13,767 nt of DNA from Desulfobacterales bacterium (GTDB taxonomy: Bacteria; Desulfobacterota; Desulfobacteria; Desulfobacterales; UBA2174_A): contig JALOPD010000093.1 in NCBI GenBank assembly GCA_025454075.1, positions 1 to 13,767 on the forward strand, given 5' to 3'. Below are positions 1 to 6,786 of this stretch, piece after piece (the first letter of the stretch is position 1; every line of letters begins with the position of its first letter). Position numbers and translations under genes: made by a program. The notes under the pieces were generated by a model. That model worked only from the letters and a program-made list of their open reading frames with translations, searched no databases and was not told the origin of the DNA.

Positions 1-367
1 TGATCCGCATGCGGCGGGGCCCCGCGATCAGGTCGGCGGCTTTCATGAAAATCGCCAGACGGTCCGCCCAGGCCATATCGGCCCAGGCGGCGGAGGCGCG
101 GTGCGCGGCCTCGACGGCCATCGCGGCCTCCTCGGGACCGGCCAGGTGGCAGACGGCCAGCCGGTGGCGGTGGTCGTGGGGCACGGTGCATGCGGACGTT
201 CGGCCGGTTCGCACTTCCCGGCCGCCGATGATCAGCGGGATCTCGATTTCCCTGCCGCGGAGGTCGCTCAGCGCGGAGCGTATCCGGGGCCGCTCAGGGC
301 TTCCAGGGGCGTAGGACAGCGTGGGTTCGTTCTGGGGCGGTTCGATGGTGATGGCAGCGTTCAGCAT
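1..367 (-). CDS. pruA: L-glutamate gamma-semialdehyde (1-pyrroline-5-carboxylate) dehydrogenase, N-terminal part
   Basis: This is a partial gene: about 122 codons from the start, running off the left edge of the window. The family oxidises L-glutamate gamma-semialdehyde to glutamate with NAD+ in proline and arginine breakdown. The N-terminus reads MLNAAITIEPPQNEP, followed by YAPGSPER at about residues 19-26, then the block EIPLIIGGREVRTG and PHDH. It ends in a helical stretch with AAWADM, DRLAIFMKAADLIAGP, which is typical of the PutA/RocA-like branch of the aldehyde dehydrogenase superfamily. The catalytic Cys and Glu lie outside the window. The start at 367 has a good ribosome binding site, AGGAAAG, five bases upstream (373-379). 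It is separated by 225 bases from the broken formate-dehydrogenase-like remnant upstream and probably has its own promoter. The assignment rests on recognised sequence character, not on a search. Confidence 0.85.
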   Translation of the reverse strand, partial: MLNAAITIEPPQNEPTLSYAPGSPERPRIRSALSDLRGREIEIPLIIGGREVRTGRTSACTVPHDHRHRLAVCHLAGPEEAAMAVEAAHRASAAWADMAWADRLAIFMKAADLIAGPRRMRI

Positions 368-427
368 GACGACTTTCCTGATCCTTTCTGTCGACTCCTC
401 AAGCAGCTGGAGCTGGCGCCCAGCGTC

Positions 428-433
428 ATTCTA
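428..433 (-). promoter_or_regulatory. possible -10 element upstream of pruA
   Basis: On the minus strand this reads TAGAAT, five of six matches to the sigma70 -10 consensus, and would start a transcript near 421 with a leader of about 54 bases. No convincing -35 hexamer is found 16-18 bases upstream, so the call is weak. It is listed because the dehydrogenase needs a promoter somewhere in 368-592. Confidence 0.22.
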
Positions 434-574
434 TCTCGGACGAAGCGCATGGATGGGTTGGTGGTTTGCGGGAGCGGCATTTCAGCCGCGATGTTCGATC
501 GGTTGAGGCGTCGCGGCCGGAAAGCCGCACCCGCATGAAAGCACATACCTGGTATCCTTCCGCCAATAAAGTGG

Positions 575-590
575 TGCCGGCCGGCCGGCA
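575..590 (-). terminator. perfect 16-base GC palindrome after the formate-dehydrogenase remnant
   Basis: TGCCGGCCGGCCGGCA is its own reverse complement and begins two bases after the stop codon of the remnant (593-595). It could fold as a TGCCGG/CCGGCA stem with a CCGG loop. On the minus strand it is followed by CCACTTTATT, a poor U-tract, so it is at best a weak intrinsic terminator. It could also be a binding site or simply GC-rich chance. Confidence 0.35.
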
Positions 591-592
591 AT

Positions 593-1348
593 TCAATCGG
601 CACACAGTTTTTCGATGCGCACGGCGCAGGCCTTGTATTCCGCTGTCAGCGTCGACGGGTCGAAGGCCGGGTTCGTGAGCCAGTTGGCATTGGTGTCCCG
701 GAAGTGAAACGACATCCATACCAGGCCTCTGGGGACCCGCGCAGTGACTCTGGCCTTGATTTCGACCCGATCGCGCCGCGACCGGGCGCAAATGCGCTCG
801 CCGTCACGGATGCCCAGTTCGGCCGCGTCCCGGGGCGAGATGTCGGCCGTCTCCTCGCTCAGGATCTCGTTCAGGCCTTCGCACCGGCCGGTCTGGGTGC
901 GGGTGTGGTAGTGGGCCAGGCGTCGGCCGGTGCTCAGCACCAGCGGATAGTCCGCGCAGGTCTCCTCGGCCTGTTGGACGTTCAGCTGCAGGGCCGTCCA
1001 GTCGGCTGCATCCGCGGGAAGATTCGCGGCGCAGGAATGGTTCCCGGAGGCCAGCAGCAGTTCCAGTACCACGCGGCGGGCGGCGACGACCCGTGGAGAC
1101 TCGGTCTGCACCGCCTGACCGGGTGCGGCGGGGGTTGAGCAGGCCGCCACGAGCGACCGGGCCCCTTCCACCTCCACGACGCATATGCGGCAGGCCCCGG
1201 TCGAGGCGGCGCCTTTCAAATGGCACAACGTCGGGATGTCGACTCCGGCGGCTCGCGCCGCCTCCAGAATGGTCTGCCCAAAAAACCCGGGTCGCCGACC
1301 GGCATGCGGCGGCCCGGGGATTTCGACGTCTTCGTTCCCTCGAGGCGC
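593..1348 (-). pseudogene. remnant of a formate-dehydrogenase-like molybdopterin protein, catalytic middle missing
   Basis: This frame is open from the stop of the upstream gene to TGA at 593, but has no ATG or GTG start before the recognisable sequence. The first part is a NuoG/FdhA-type [2Fe-2S] domain: GQTILEAARAAGVDIPTLC, then cysteines spaced C-x10-C-x2-C-x13-C, then a helix resembling VLELLLASGNH. At about 953-960 it jumps to a C-terminal molybdopterin-dinucleotide domain (DYPLVLSTGRRLAHYHTRTQ, EETADISP, FHFRDTNANWLTNPAFDP, ending near KACAVRIEKL), as in FdhA-type formate dehydrogenases. The [4Fe-4S] domains and the active-site domains, several hundred residues, are absent. The N-terminal segment at about 1290-1330 also looks frame-shuffled. 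A product could bind [2Fe-2S] but could not hold Mo/W. It is most likely a deletion derivative or an assembly collapse. A deliberate short fusion protein is possible but less likely. Confidence 0.72.
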
Positions 1349-3353
1349 CTACTTGAGCTTGGAAACGGTGATGAAGTGTTCCTGCATGGCGATGCCGCCG
1401 CCGGCCGGGTCCCAGAGATCGAGCCCGCCCTGCATGAAGCGGTTGTCGGCCAGCCCCTTGCCCAACGCCCGGCTCTCCACCGGCAGCCGGTGGCCGAAAC
1501 CGTGCACCACGAAAACGGCCTCCGGATGGATGAGCGGCGTGACCTTGGCGGAAATCGTTTCGGAGTAGCCGTTGCGGCTGACCGAGACGCGCTCGCCGTC
1601 GACGATTTTCAGCGCGGCGCACCGCGCAGCGGCCGAAGGTCAGTCGGAACTCGCCGTTGGGCGGGCGCTTCGGGGGCGCGTACGGCTTGAGGGATGCGAG
1701 GCCCTGGGTTTCAAGCTTTTCGGAGATGATTTCGATTCGGCCGCTGGGGGTCGGGATCTTAAGTTCATCCGGCTTGGCGTACCGGGGGGCATTCGCCAGA
1801 TTGACGAAACCGGTGGCGTTGAAATCCTCCGGCCGGACGCCGGTGTCCTTGAGCTGGTACTCCCAGATGGCTGCGATGGAATCGAAGGCCAACTCCTTGA
1901 TTCCCAGGCGCCTGGCCAGGCCGCAGAGAATCTCCCAGTCCGCCCGGGTGTCGAATCGCGGCGGGACGGCGCGCTGCCGGGCGAAAAAGTGAGGCTTCAA
2001 GCCGTTCTTGCAGGCGAGGATGCTTTCGCGCTCGAGATACGGGGACAGCGGCAACACCACGTCCGAATACCAGGCCGTGTCCGACCAGGTGAAGCTGACG
2101 GATACGAGCAGATCCAGGTGGTCGAACTGCCGGGTCAGTCGGTCCGGGTCGGGGAATCCCATGAGCGGGTCATGGCGGTAGGCGATGTACGCCTTGACGG
2201 GGTAGGGATCGCCGGATTCCATCGCGCCGTACACAAGGTGCGCCAGGCCCGGCCCGCCATCGAAGTGCTTGTAGCGCCAGCCGACGCCGTCGACCCGCTT
2301 TTCGGCGGGCTTGGGAACCAGGTCGACGAGCTTCTTCAGACCCTTGCGGCCGACGTCCCCGGGTTTGTTCGCAAACGGCAGGCCGCCCTTGGCGCCGATC
2401 GCGCCGAGCAGGGCGTTGATGATATAGATCGACCGGCAGACGTAAAAGGAGTCCAGGTAGCGCGAGGTCATCCACCCGGGGTGCCAGATGACGGCGGGCT
2501 TGGCGGCGGCCAGTTCGCGCACGAATCGGCGGATCTCGCCCGCGGCGACGCCGGTTTCCGTTTCGGCCCACTCCGGGGTGCAGCCGCGCACGAATTCCTC
2601 CAGCCGGCCGAGGTCCTTGATCCAGCGTCCTGCGAAATCCGCATCATAGAGTCTCTGGATGAGAAGCTCATGGATCACCGCCAGGTTCAGGGCGTAGTCG
2701 CTGCCAGGGCGCAGGAGCATGAACCGGTCGGCCTTGGCTGCCGAGATGGTGGCGCGGATGTCGATGACCGTGAGCTTGCAGCCGTTGGCCAGGGCCTCGG
2801 TAAGATTGTTGACCTCCTGGACGCTGATGGCCTCGAAGATGTTGCGCGTCTGGAGGACGACATGCCGGGCGTTCTTCAGGTCATAGACCAGGTCCTTGCG
2901 GCCCACCCCGGTGACGGACATGCAGGCGTGCTGCACGTTGCGGGCGCAGGAGCTGTCATGGTTCGTATAGTTGGGGGAACCGAGGCCCCGGACAAATGCC
3001 TGGTGCAGGTCCCGGAACGGCCCGCCGCGATCGGAAAATGCGATGCTGCGGGCGCCGTATTCTTGGGTAACGGCCTTCAGCCGCTTCGCCACCTCGTCCA
3101 GGGCTTCGTCCCAACCGACCCGGCGCCACTTGCCCTCACCGCGTGCGCCCTCCCGGATCATGGGGGCCTGGATGCGCTCGTGGTCCCGGATCAGGGCTTT
3201 GCCGGCGGCCCCGCGCGGGCAGATCGATCCCTTCATCGCGGGCACGTGCGGGTTGCCCTGCAGAAACTGGACCTCGCCGTTCTTCACTTCGACCATGATG
3301 GGGCAGCGCACCGTGCACATGCCGCAGATGCTGTAAACCGGCTGGGTCGTCAT
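1349..3353 (-). pseudogene. cytoplasmic molybdopterin oxidoreductase (DMSO reductase superfamily, PsrA/PhsA-like) with a frameshifting deletion
   Basis: Starts at ATG 3353, eight bases after an AAGGAGA ribosome binding site. An N-terminal [4Fe-4S] motif has C10, C13, C17 and C45. The likely Mo/W ligand is C136 in DSSCARN. No Tat signal is present, so it should be cytoplasmic. The frame is good through FRLTFGRCAV (about residues 569-578, near 1620). It then turns into Arg-rich nonsense, while the expected C-terminal dinucleotide-binding domain continues in another frame from 1618: ALKIVDGERVSVSRNG, HPEAVFVVHGFGHRLP, LDLWDPAGGGIAMQEHF, stopping at TAG 1349-1351. Relatives usually have roughly 35 residues between these blocks (HGH...NNPLL...), which are missing, so this is a loss of about 100 bases that is not a multiple of three. 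The substrate is unknown. The neighbouring fmdE and ModE-like genes suggest a tungsten or molybdenum enzyme. The lesion may be real or an assembly error. Confidence 0.82.
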
Positions 3354-3365
3354 TCGATTGTCTCC

Positions 3366-3995
3366 TTATGAGTAATAGGCTGTTTCGACCCGGCAGCCCC
3401 GGCAGGGCGGACCGTGACCGGCGGGATAGGCCTCCCCGCATCCCGGACAGATGGCGCGCGGGTCCGACGGCGCTTTCGACAACAGCGCCGGCTTCACCTG
3501 AACCCGTCGCACGCCGAAAATCGTTTCCCGGGCAAGGCGGATTTCCGCGTTGAGGAGCTCGGACCGGTCTTTGCGTTTGGGCCTGGTTCCGAAGAACCAG
3601 TAGCGGGTCTCCGGGAAGGAATCCAGCCGCGCCGGGTCAACATGCACCCGGACGCCCTGTCCATTGCGCTTGTCGTAAAGCGTGACGGCGAAACGGCCCA
3701 GCGGCACCACCCGCAGCCAGCCGTTGCCGCACGTGCAGGGCGTGAGGAGCTGCACGGCATCCGGCAGGCATTTAGACGATTCGCAGACGGCGTCGAAAAG
3801 CACGCCGGGAGGCATGCGCGACATGGCGACATCGACCATCCTGGCGCCGATCATCACCCCGGGGGCGGCGTAGCCGTGAAAGCGTTGAACCAATTCGAGA
3901 GCCGCCTCGAAAGAATAGGTGCGGCCGCGGTTGTCTCGGCACCAGGGCGTCGAGTGCGGGGCTGCGTCATCAGGGAAATGGTCTGGTTTCGGCAT
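3366..3995 (-). CDS. FmdE-family protein (formylmethanofuran dehydrogenase subunit E domain plus C-terminal zinc ribbon)
   Basis: 209 residues from ATG 3995. The FmdE domain is seen in FHGYAAPGVMIG (about 39-50), SKCLPDAVQLLTPCTCGNG (74-92) and the YDKRNGQGVRVHVDP block (107-121). The C-terminus is a small zinc ribbon with C183-x2-C186 and C198-x2-C201. The family is found beside molybdenum/tungsten enzymes in methanogens and many sulfate reducers. Its biochemical role is not settled, but metal or cofactor handling is usually proposed. It ends 12 bases before the molybdopterin oxidoreductase, so the two are surely co-transcribed. No good Shine-Dalgarno precedes the ATG. An in-frame GTG at 4013 would add six residues. 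It sits just below the promoter at 4032-4060, so the leader is short (12-30 bases). Confidence 0.85.
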   Translation of the reverse strand: MPKPDHFPDDAAPHSTPWCRDNRGRTYSFEAALELVQRFHGYAAPGVMIGARMVDVAMSRMPPGVLFDAVCESSKCLPDAVQLLTPCTCGNGWLRVVPLGRFAVTLYDKRNGQGVRVHVDPARLDSFPETRYWFFGTRPKRKDRSELLNAEIRLARETIFGVRRVQVKPALLSKAPSDPRAICPGCGEAYPAGHGPPCRGCRVETAYYS

Positions 3996-4031
3996 GTATG
4001 GGTATGAATTCACGCGAGCGAAGTGACCACC

Positions 4032-4060
4032 TGAATAGCAGAGGACAGGAGATGTGTCAA
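4032..4060 (-). promoter_or_regulatory. sigma70-like promoter for the fmdE operon
   Basis: On the minus strand: -35 TTGACA (4055-4060, perfect), a 17-base spacer, and -10 TATTCA (4032-4037) preceded by TGC, an extended -10. The start point would be near 4025, about 30 bases before the fmdE ATG. The -10 hexamer itself is weak (three of six), as expected for an activator-dependent or extended -10 promoter. Confidence 0.6.
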
Positions 4061-4064
4061 TTGT

Positions 4065-4075
4065 GATATATCGAT
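4065..4075 (-). promoter_or_regulatory. ModE-like half-site upstream of the fmdE promoter
   Basis: The minus strand reads ATCGATATATC, close to the half-site ATCGNTATATA of the Escherichia coli ModE box as I remember it, with a perfect GATATATC palindrome inside (4065-4072). It lies five bases upstream of the -35 box, and a ModE-type regulator is encoded immediately upstream. The second half-site is not recognisable, so binding is an inference. Confidence 0.4.
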
Positions 4076-4098
4076 ACCGGCGGAACGATTCCGGCGGA

Positions 4099-4122
4099 CG
4101 GCCGCATCGGGCCATGCGGCCG
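4099..4122 (-). terminator. GC-rich hairpin just after the ModE-like gene
   Basis: A nine-base-pair perfect stem (CGGCCGCAT / ATGCGGCCG) with a six-base loop starts five bases after the regulator stop codon. There is no U-tract after it on the minus strand, so it may be a weak or Rho-assisted terminator, or an RNA end-stabilising structure. It separates the regulator from the fmdE promoter. Confidence 0.45.
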
Positions 4123-4127
4123 AGGAG

Positions 4128-4481
4128 TCAACCGTCGAGGTATGCAGACATGAGATCCTTGTAAACGGCGTCGGATTCCGTTTCCACGATTTTCAGCAGG
4201 CGCTGGAACTGCTTGAGCAGCGTTTCGCCCAGCGGCGTCAGCCGGGAGCCGTGCGGGTCCCGGATCAGCAGCGGCTTGCCCAGCCGCTCCTCGGTCGCGC
4301 TCACGCGCGCCCAGATCGCCCGGTAGCTCATTTTGAGCTCCAGCGCGGCGGCCTGCAGCGACCCGAGGCGCCGCACGGCTTCCAGGATCCGGTAGCGCCC
4401 CAGGCCGAAGACCACCTTGCCCTTATCGTCTTCCACCCAGATCTTGGATTTGATCCGAAAGGGCGACTCACCCCCGCTCAT
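4128..4481 (-). CDS. stand-alone ModE-type winged-helix transcriptional regulator (molybdate/tungstate-type, no ligand domain)
   Basis: 117 residues from ATG 4481. The LysR/ModE-type helix-turn-helix is seen in GLGRYRILEAVRRLGSLQAA, then LKMSYRAIWARV, ERLGKPLLIRD and SRLTPLGETLLKQF. This is the N-terminal domain of ModE, which regulates molybdate transport and molybdoenzyme genes. The C-terminal Mop/TOBE domains that bind molybdate or tungstate are absent, so how it senses its signal is unclear. The ATG at 4481 is preferred over a GTG at 4487 because GGGGGAG sits five bases upstream of the ATG and would touch the GTG. Its genes of interest are probably the downstream fmdE-molybdopterin operon (ModE-like half-site at 4065) and perhaps the Mop operon upstream. 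Confidence 0.85.
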   Translation of the reverse strand: MSGGESPFRIKSKIWVEDDKGKVVFGLGRYRILEAVRRLGSLQAAALELKMSYRAIWARVSATEERLGKPLLIRDPHGSRLTPLGETLLKQFQRLLKIVETESDAVYKDLMSAYLDG

Positions 4482-4547
4482 CGGCACTCCCCCCCATTTT
4501 TAGTTGATCATGCTCCGAACTGTCTGTGCGGCTGGAACCCGAGAAGG

Positions 4548-4576
4548 CTTTTATCAGCTTAAGGTGGGCTAAACAA
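4548..4576 (-). promoter_or_regulatory. possible promoter for the ModE-like gene
   Basis: Minus strand: TTGTTT (4571-4576), a 17-base spacer, then TAAAAG (4548-4553) preceded by TGA, an extended -10. The predicted start is near 4541, giving a leader of about 60 bases. Match quality is modest. It lies in the 134-base gap between the nucleotidyltransferase and the regulator. Confidence 0.3.
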
Positions 4577-4592
4577 GTTCGGCTGCGCGGCG

Positions 4593-4625
4593 ACCGCGTC
4601 GCGGCAGTGAAGCCGCTACCGCGGT
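4593..4625 (-). terminator. two-part hairpin over the stop codon of the nucleotidyltransferase gene
   Basis: ACCGCG (4593-4598) pairs with CGCGGT (4620-4625), and GCGGC (4601-4605) pairs with GCCGC (4612-4616) inside it. Eleven base pairs are split by a small internal loop, with a six-base apical loop. The stop codon TAG lies in the stem. No clear U-tract follows on the minus strand. It is a plausible end structure for the long Mop accessory operon but not a classical terminator. Confidence 0.4.
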
Positions 4626-5737
4626 GCGAGGCTGGCCACGGATCGGCCGGTCAAGGATTCGATCCGTTCGAGGGATTTTCGTGCGGATTCAAGCTTGAAA
4701 TAAATGCTGGTCACCGTCCGGCGATCGGCCTGATGAGCGTTCAAACGCGCCAGAAAACGCTCATCGAGGCCCACGAAGCGATCCTCACCAATCAGCTTGT
4801 CCGCCAGAAAGACGACCTCCGCTTCGCTGACGGGGTCTTCGTTTGCGACGCTGAGGTCCATGTGGCTCTCGACGATGGCGGCCATCGACGGCAGGTCCAG
4901 GTCGCGGAGCAGCCGACCGCCGCGGCGCGCGTGGTCGGGCTCTCCGCGTGCCAGATCGTGCACGAGCGCCGCCGCATGGATCAGCTCGATATTCAAACGG
5001 CACCCGGCGGAAACCAGCGCCCGGCCGATGCAAAGCGCCTGCTCGGCCACCGCCTGGCTGTGCGCCCATACGGCCGGGGAGACGTTCAATCGCTCGCGCA
5101 GGAGCGCATGGCACTCGGCCGGGGACAGGATGTCGCGGGTTTCCAATCGCTCCGCCATGCGGCGGTGATCCTCCGGATCATCCATGTCTTGAAGGATGAA
5201 TTCGTCCGGGACGGGAACGTCGACGGCCTGGGTTTCAAATCCTTCGAGCAGGGCTCTGAGGCCGCTTTCCCCCCGCCCGTCCGCGATGGCCGCTTTGAAA
5301 CGCCGCCCGATCAGGGGCGGATGCCCGCGCCGGCCCTGGAAGGTCGGGTGGCAGATCCCGCCGGTGCCGGCCCGGAACGCCGCCATCAGGCTGCGCAGGG
5401 TCGCCGGACGCACGAGGGGGATGTCCACGGGCAGGACGAAAAACGACGCGGTGCGTTCGTCCAGGCTCGATACGCCGGCCGCCACCGAAGTGAACATCCC
5501 TTCCGCGTAACGGGAGTTCAGCACCGCCTGCGCGCCCCACTGATGGATCCGGGGAGTCACCTCGGCGGCGCGATGCCCGACCACGACATGGATGCGCTCG
5601 ACGCCAACGGACTGAAACAGCCGGATGACCCGTTCCAGGACCGTCTGTCCTCCGAGCGCTAAAAGGGGTTTGAAGTCACCCATGCGTTGCGATAAGCCGG
5701 CGGCCAGCACGAGCGCCGCAGCGGATGGGGGGGTCAT
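4616..5737 (-). CDS. MobA/MocA-like nucleotidyltransferase fused to an HD domain (DVU_1551 family)
   Basis: 373 residues. Residues 1-200 form a MobA/MocA-type nucleotidyltransferase with LAAGLSQRMGDFKP (11-24) as the nucleotide-binding signature, and LPVDIPL (102-108) as the metal-binding region. Relatives attach CMP or GMP to molybdopterin. MocA makes the cytosine dinucleotide used by xanthine dehydrogenase-type enzymes such as Mop. Residues about 205-373 form an HD domain: H226, H254, H260-D261 (LVHDLARG), H292 and D313, which are likely metal ligands of a phosphohydrolase. Its ATG overlaps the stop of the XdhC-family gene (ATGA), and it is the last gene of the operon. The likely job is cytidylylation of the cofactor for the Mop enzyme encoded upstream. 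The HD domain could hydrolyse a nucleotide or phosphate intermediate, but no substrate can be read from the sequence. Confidence 0.88.
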   Translation of the reverse strand: MTPPSAAALVLAAGLSQRMGDFKPLLALGGQTVLERVIRLFQSVGVERIHVVVGHRAAEVTPRIHQWGAQAVLNSRYAEGMFTSVAAGVSSLDERTASFFVLPVDIPLVRPATLRSLMAAFRAGTGGICHPTFQGRRGHPPLIGRRFKAAIADGRGESGLRALLEGFETQAVDVPVPDEFILQDMDDPEDHRRMAERLETRDILSPAECHALLRERLNVSPAVWAHSQAVAEQALCIGRALVSAGCRLNIELIHAAALVHDLARGEPDHARRGGRLLRDLDLPSMAAIVESHMDLSVANEDPVSEAEVVFLADKLIGEDRFVGLDERFLARLNAHQADRRTVTSIYFKLESARKSLERIESLTGRSVASLAPR

Positions 5738-6786
5738 GGGCGGCGCCTCCGGGCGCGGACCTGGACCAGTTCGGCCACGATGCTCAGGGCGATCTCCTCG
5801 GGGGTTTCCGCGCCGATGTCGATGCCGATGGGGGAGTGCACCCGCTGCAGCTCAGCTTGAGTGACGCCCTGCTTCAGCAGGGCGTTGAAGATATGGTCCC
5901 GTTTGCGCCGGCTGCCGATCATGCCGATGTAGGCCGCCTCCGTGCGCAGCGCCTGCATCAGCACCGTCTTGTCGTGCAGGTGGCCGCGGGTCACGATGAC
6001 GACGAAGGCGCCGCGGTCGATCGCGAGGCCCTTCGATGCGGAGTCGAAGTCGGCGACCACGCGGACGTCCTGCGCCTCGGGGAAACGCTCGGCATTGGCG
6101 AAATCAGACCGGTCGTCCACGACCCGTACGCAGAACCCGGCGAAGGCCGCGAGCCGGGCCGTGGGTTGGGCGACGTGACCGGCGCCGAACAGAAACACGG
6201 TTTCCGGCGGAAGCACCGGATCGATGAGGACCAGCGACTCCCCGAGCGCCACGGTTCGCAGGCCGGTCGATCCGGAGTGGTTGAGGACCAGCATCTCGAT
6301 GGTTGCGGCACCGAAGGGCAGATCGCCGCAGACCACGGTGGCGTCTTTCAGCAGGCAGTGATCGACGGCCGCCACGTTCCCGTCGGCGTATCGCAGTACG
6401 GTCAGGAAAAGATAGGGATCCGGCCGGCGCTGAACCTCGCGCCAGGCAGTGAGCACGACGGCCGCCGGGCTGCGCGGATCGATAGGCTCCATGAGCACCT
6501 CCAGCCGGCCGCCGCAGATCATGTCCATGGTGGCCTGCTCGGATGGCGTCATGTCGAAGGGGATGATCCGGGGCTGCCGCGTTGTCAGCACCTCGCCGGC
6601 GGCGGCGACCACCCGCGCTTCGAGCAGCCCGCCGCCGATCGTTCCCACCGCCCGGCCGTCCGCGGCGACGATCATGCGCGTGCCCGCCGTCCGGGGTGCC
6701 GACCCTTCGCGGTTGACGATCGTGGCCAGGACGAAGGGGTGCTGGTCGTCCAGCAGTCTGCCGGCTGTTTCTGCAATCAGGTTCAT
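5734..6786 (-). CDS. XdhC/CoxI-family molybdoenzyme maturation protein
   Basis: 350 residues. The N-terminal XdhC/CoxI domain shows GSAPRTAGTRMIV (28-40), VGTIGGGLLEARV (47-59) and MICGGRLEVLMEP (89-101). A C-terminal Rossmann domain begins with VFLFGAGHVAQPTA (197-210) and includes YIGMIGSRRKRD (286-297) and the end block GIDIGAETPEEIALSIVAEL. XdhC proteins bind the molybdenum cofactor, oversee its sulfuration and deliver it to xanthine dehydrogenase-family apoenzymes. Here the client should be the Mop enzyme at the top of the operon. The start overlaps the stop of the CoA ligase gene (ATGA), and its own stop overlaps the nucleotidyltransferase start, so translation is coupled. Length and motifs are normal for the two-domain form. 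Confidence 0.92.
   Translation of the reverse strand: MNLIAETAGRLLDDQHPFVLATIVNREGSAPRTAGTRMIVAADGRAVGTIGGGLLEARVVAAAGEVLTTRQPRIIPFDMTPSEQATMDMICGGRLEVLMEPIDPRSPAAVVLTAWREVQRRPDPYLFLTVLRYADGNVAAVDHCLLKDATVVCGDLPFGAATIEMLVLNHSGSTGLRTVALGESLVLIDPVLPPETVFLFGAGHVAQPTARLAAFAGFCVRVVDDRSDFANAERFPEAQDVRVVADFDSASKGLAIDRGAFVVIVTRGHLHDKTVLMQALRTEAAYIGMIGSRRKRDHIFNALLKQGVTQAELQRVHSPIGIDIGAETPEEIALSIVAELVQVRARRRRP

Noticed and set aside
361..791. Minus-strand frames of 80-121 codons between the remnant and pruA
   Set aside because: They overlap the conserved C-terminus of the remnant in another frame or cover the intergenic gap, with no recognisable domain or ribosome binding site.
1572..3371. A 599-codon plus-strand open frame opposite the molybdopterin oxidoreductase
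   Set aside because: It is antisense to a gene with clear cluster and ligand motifs, has low-complexity Gly/Ala/Arg-rich composition and matches no family. Long antisense frames are expected at this GC content.
4526..5662. A 378-codon plus-strand frame opposite the nucleotidyltransferase-HD gene
   Set aside because: It is the antisense shadow of a gene with strong motifs on the minus strand and has no recognisable domain of its own.
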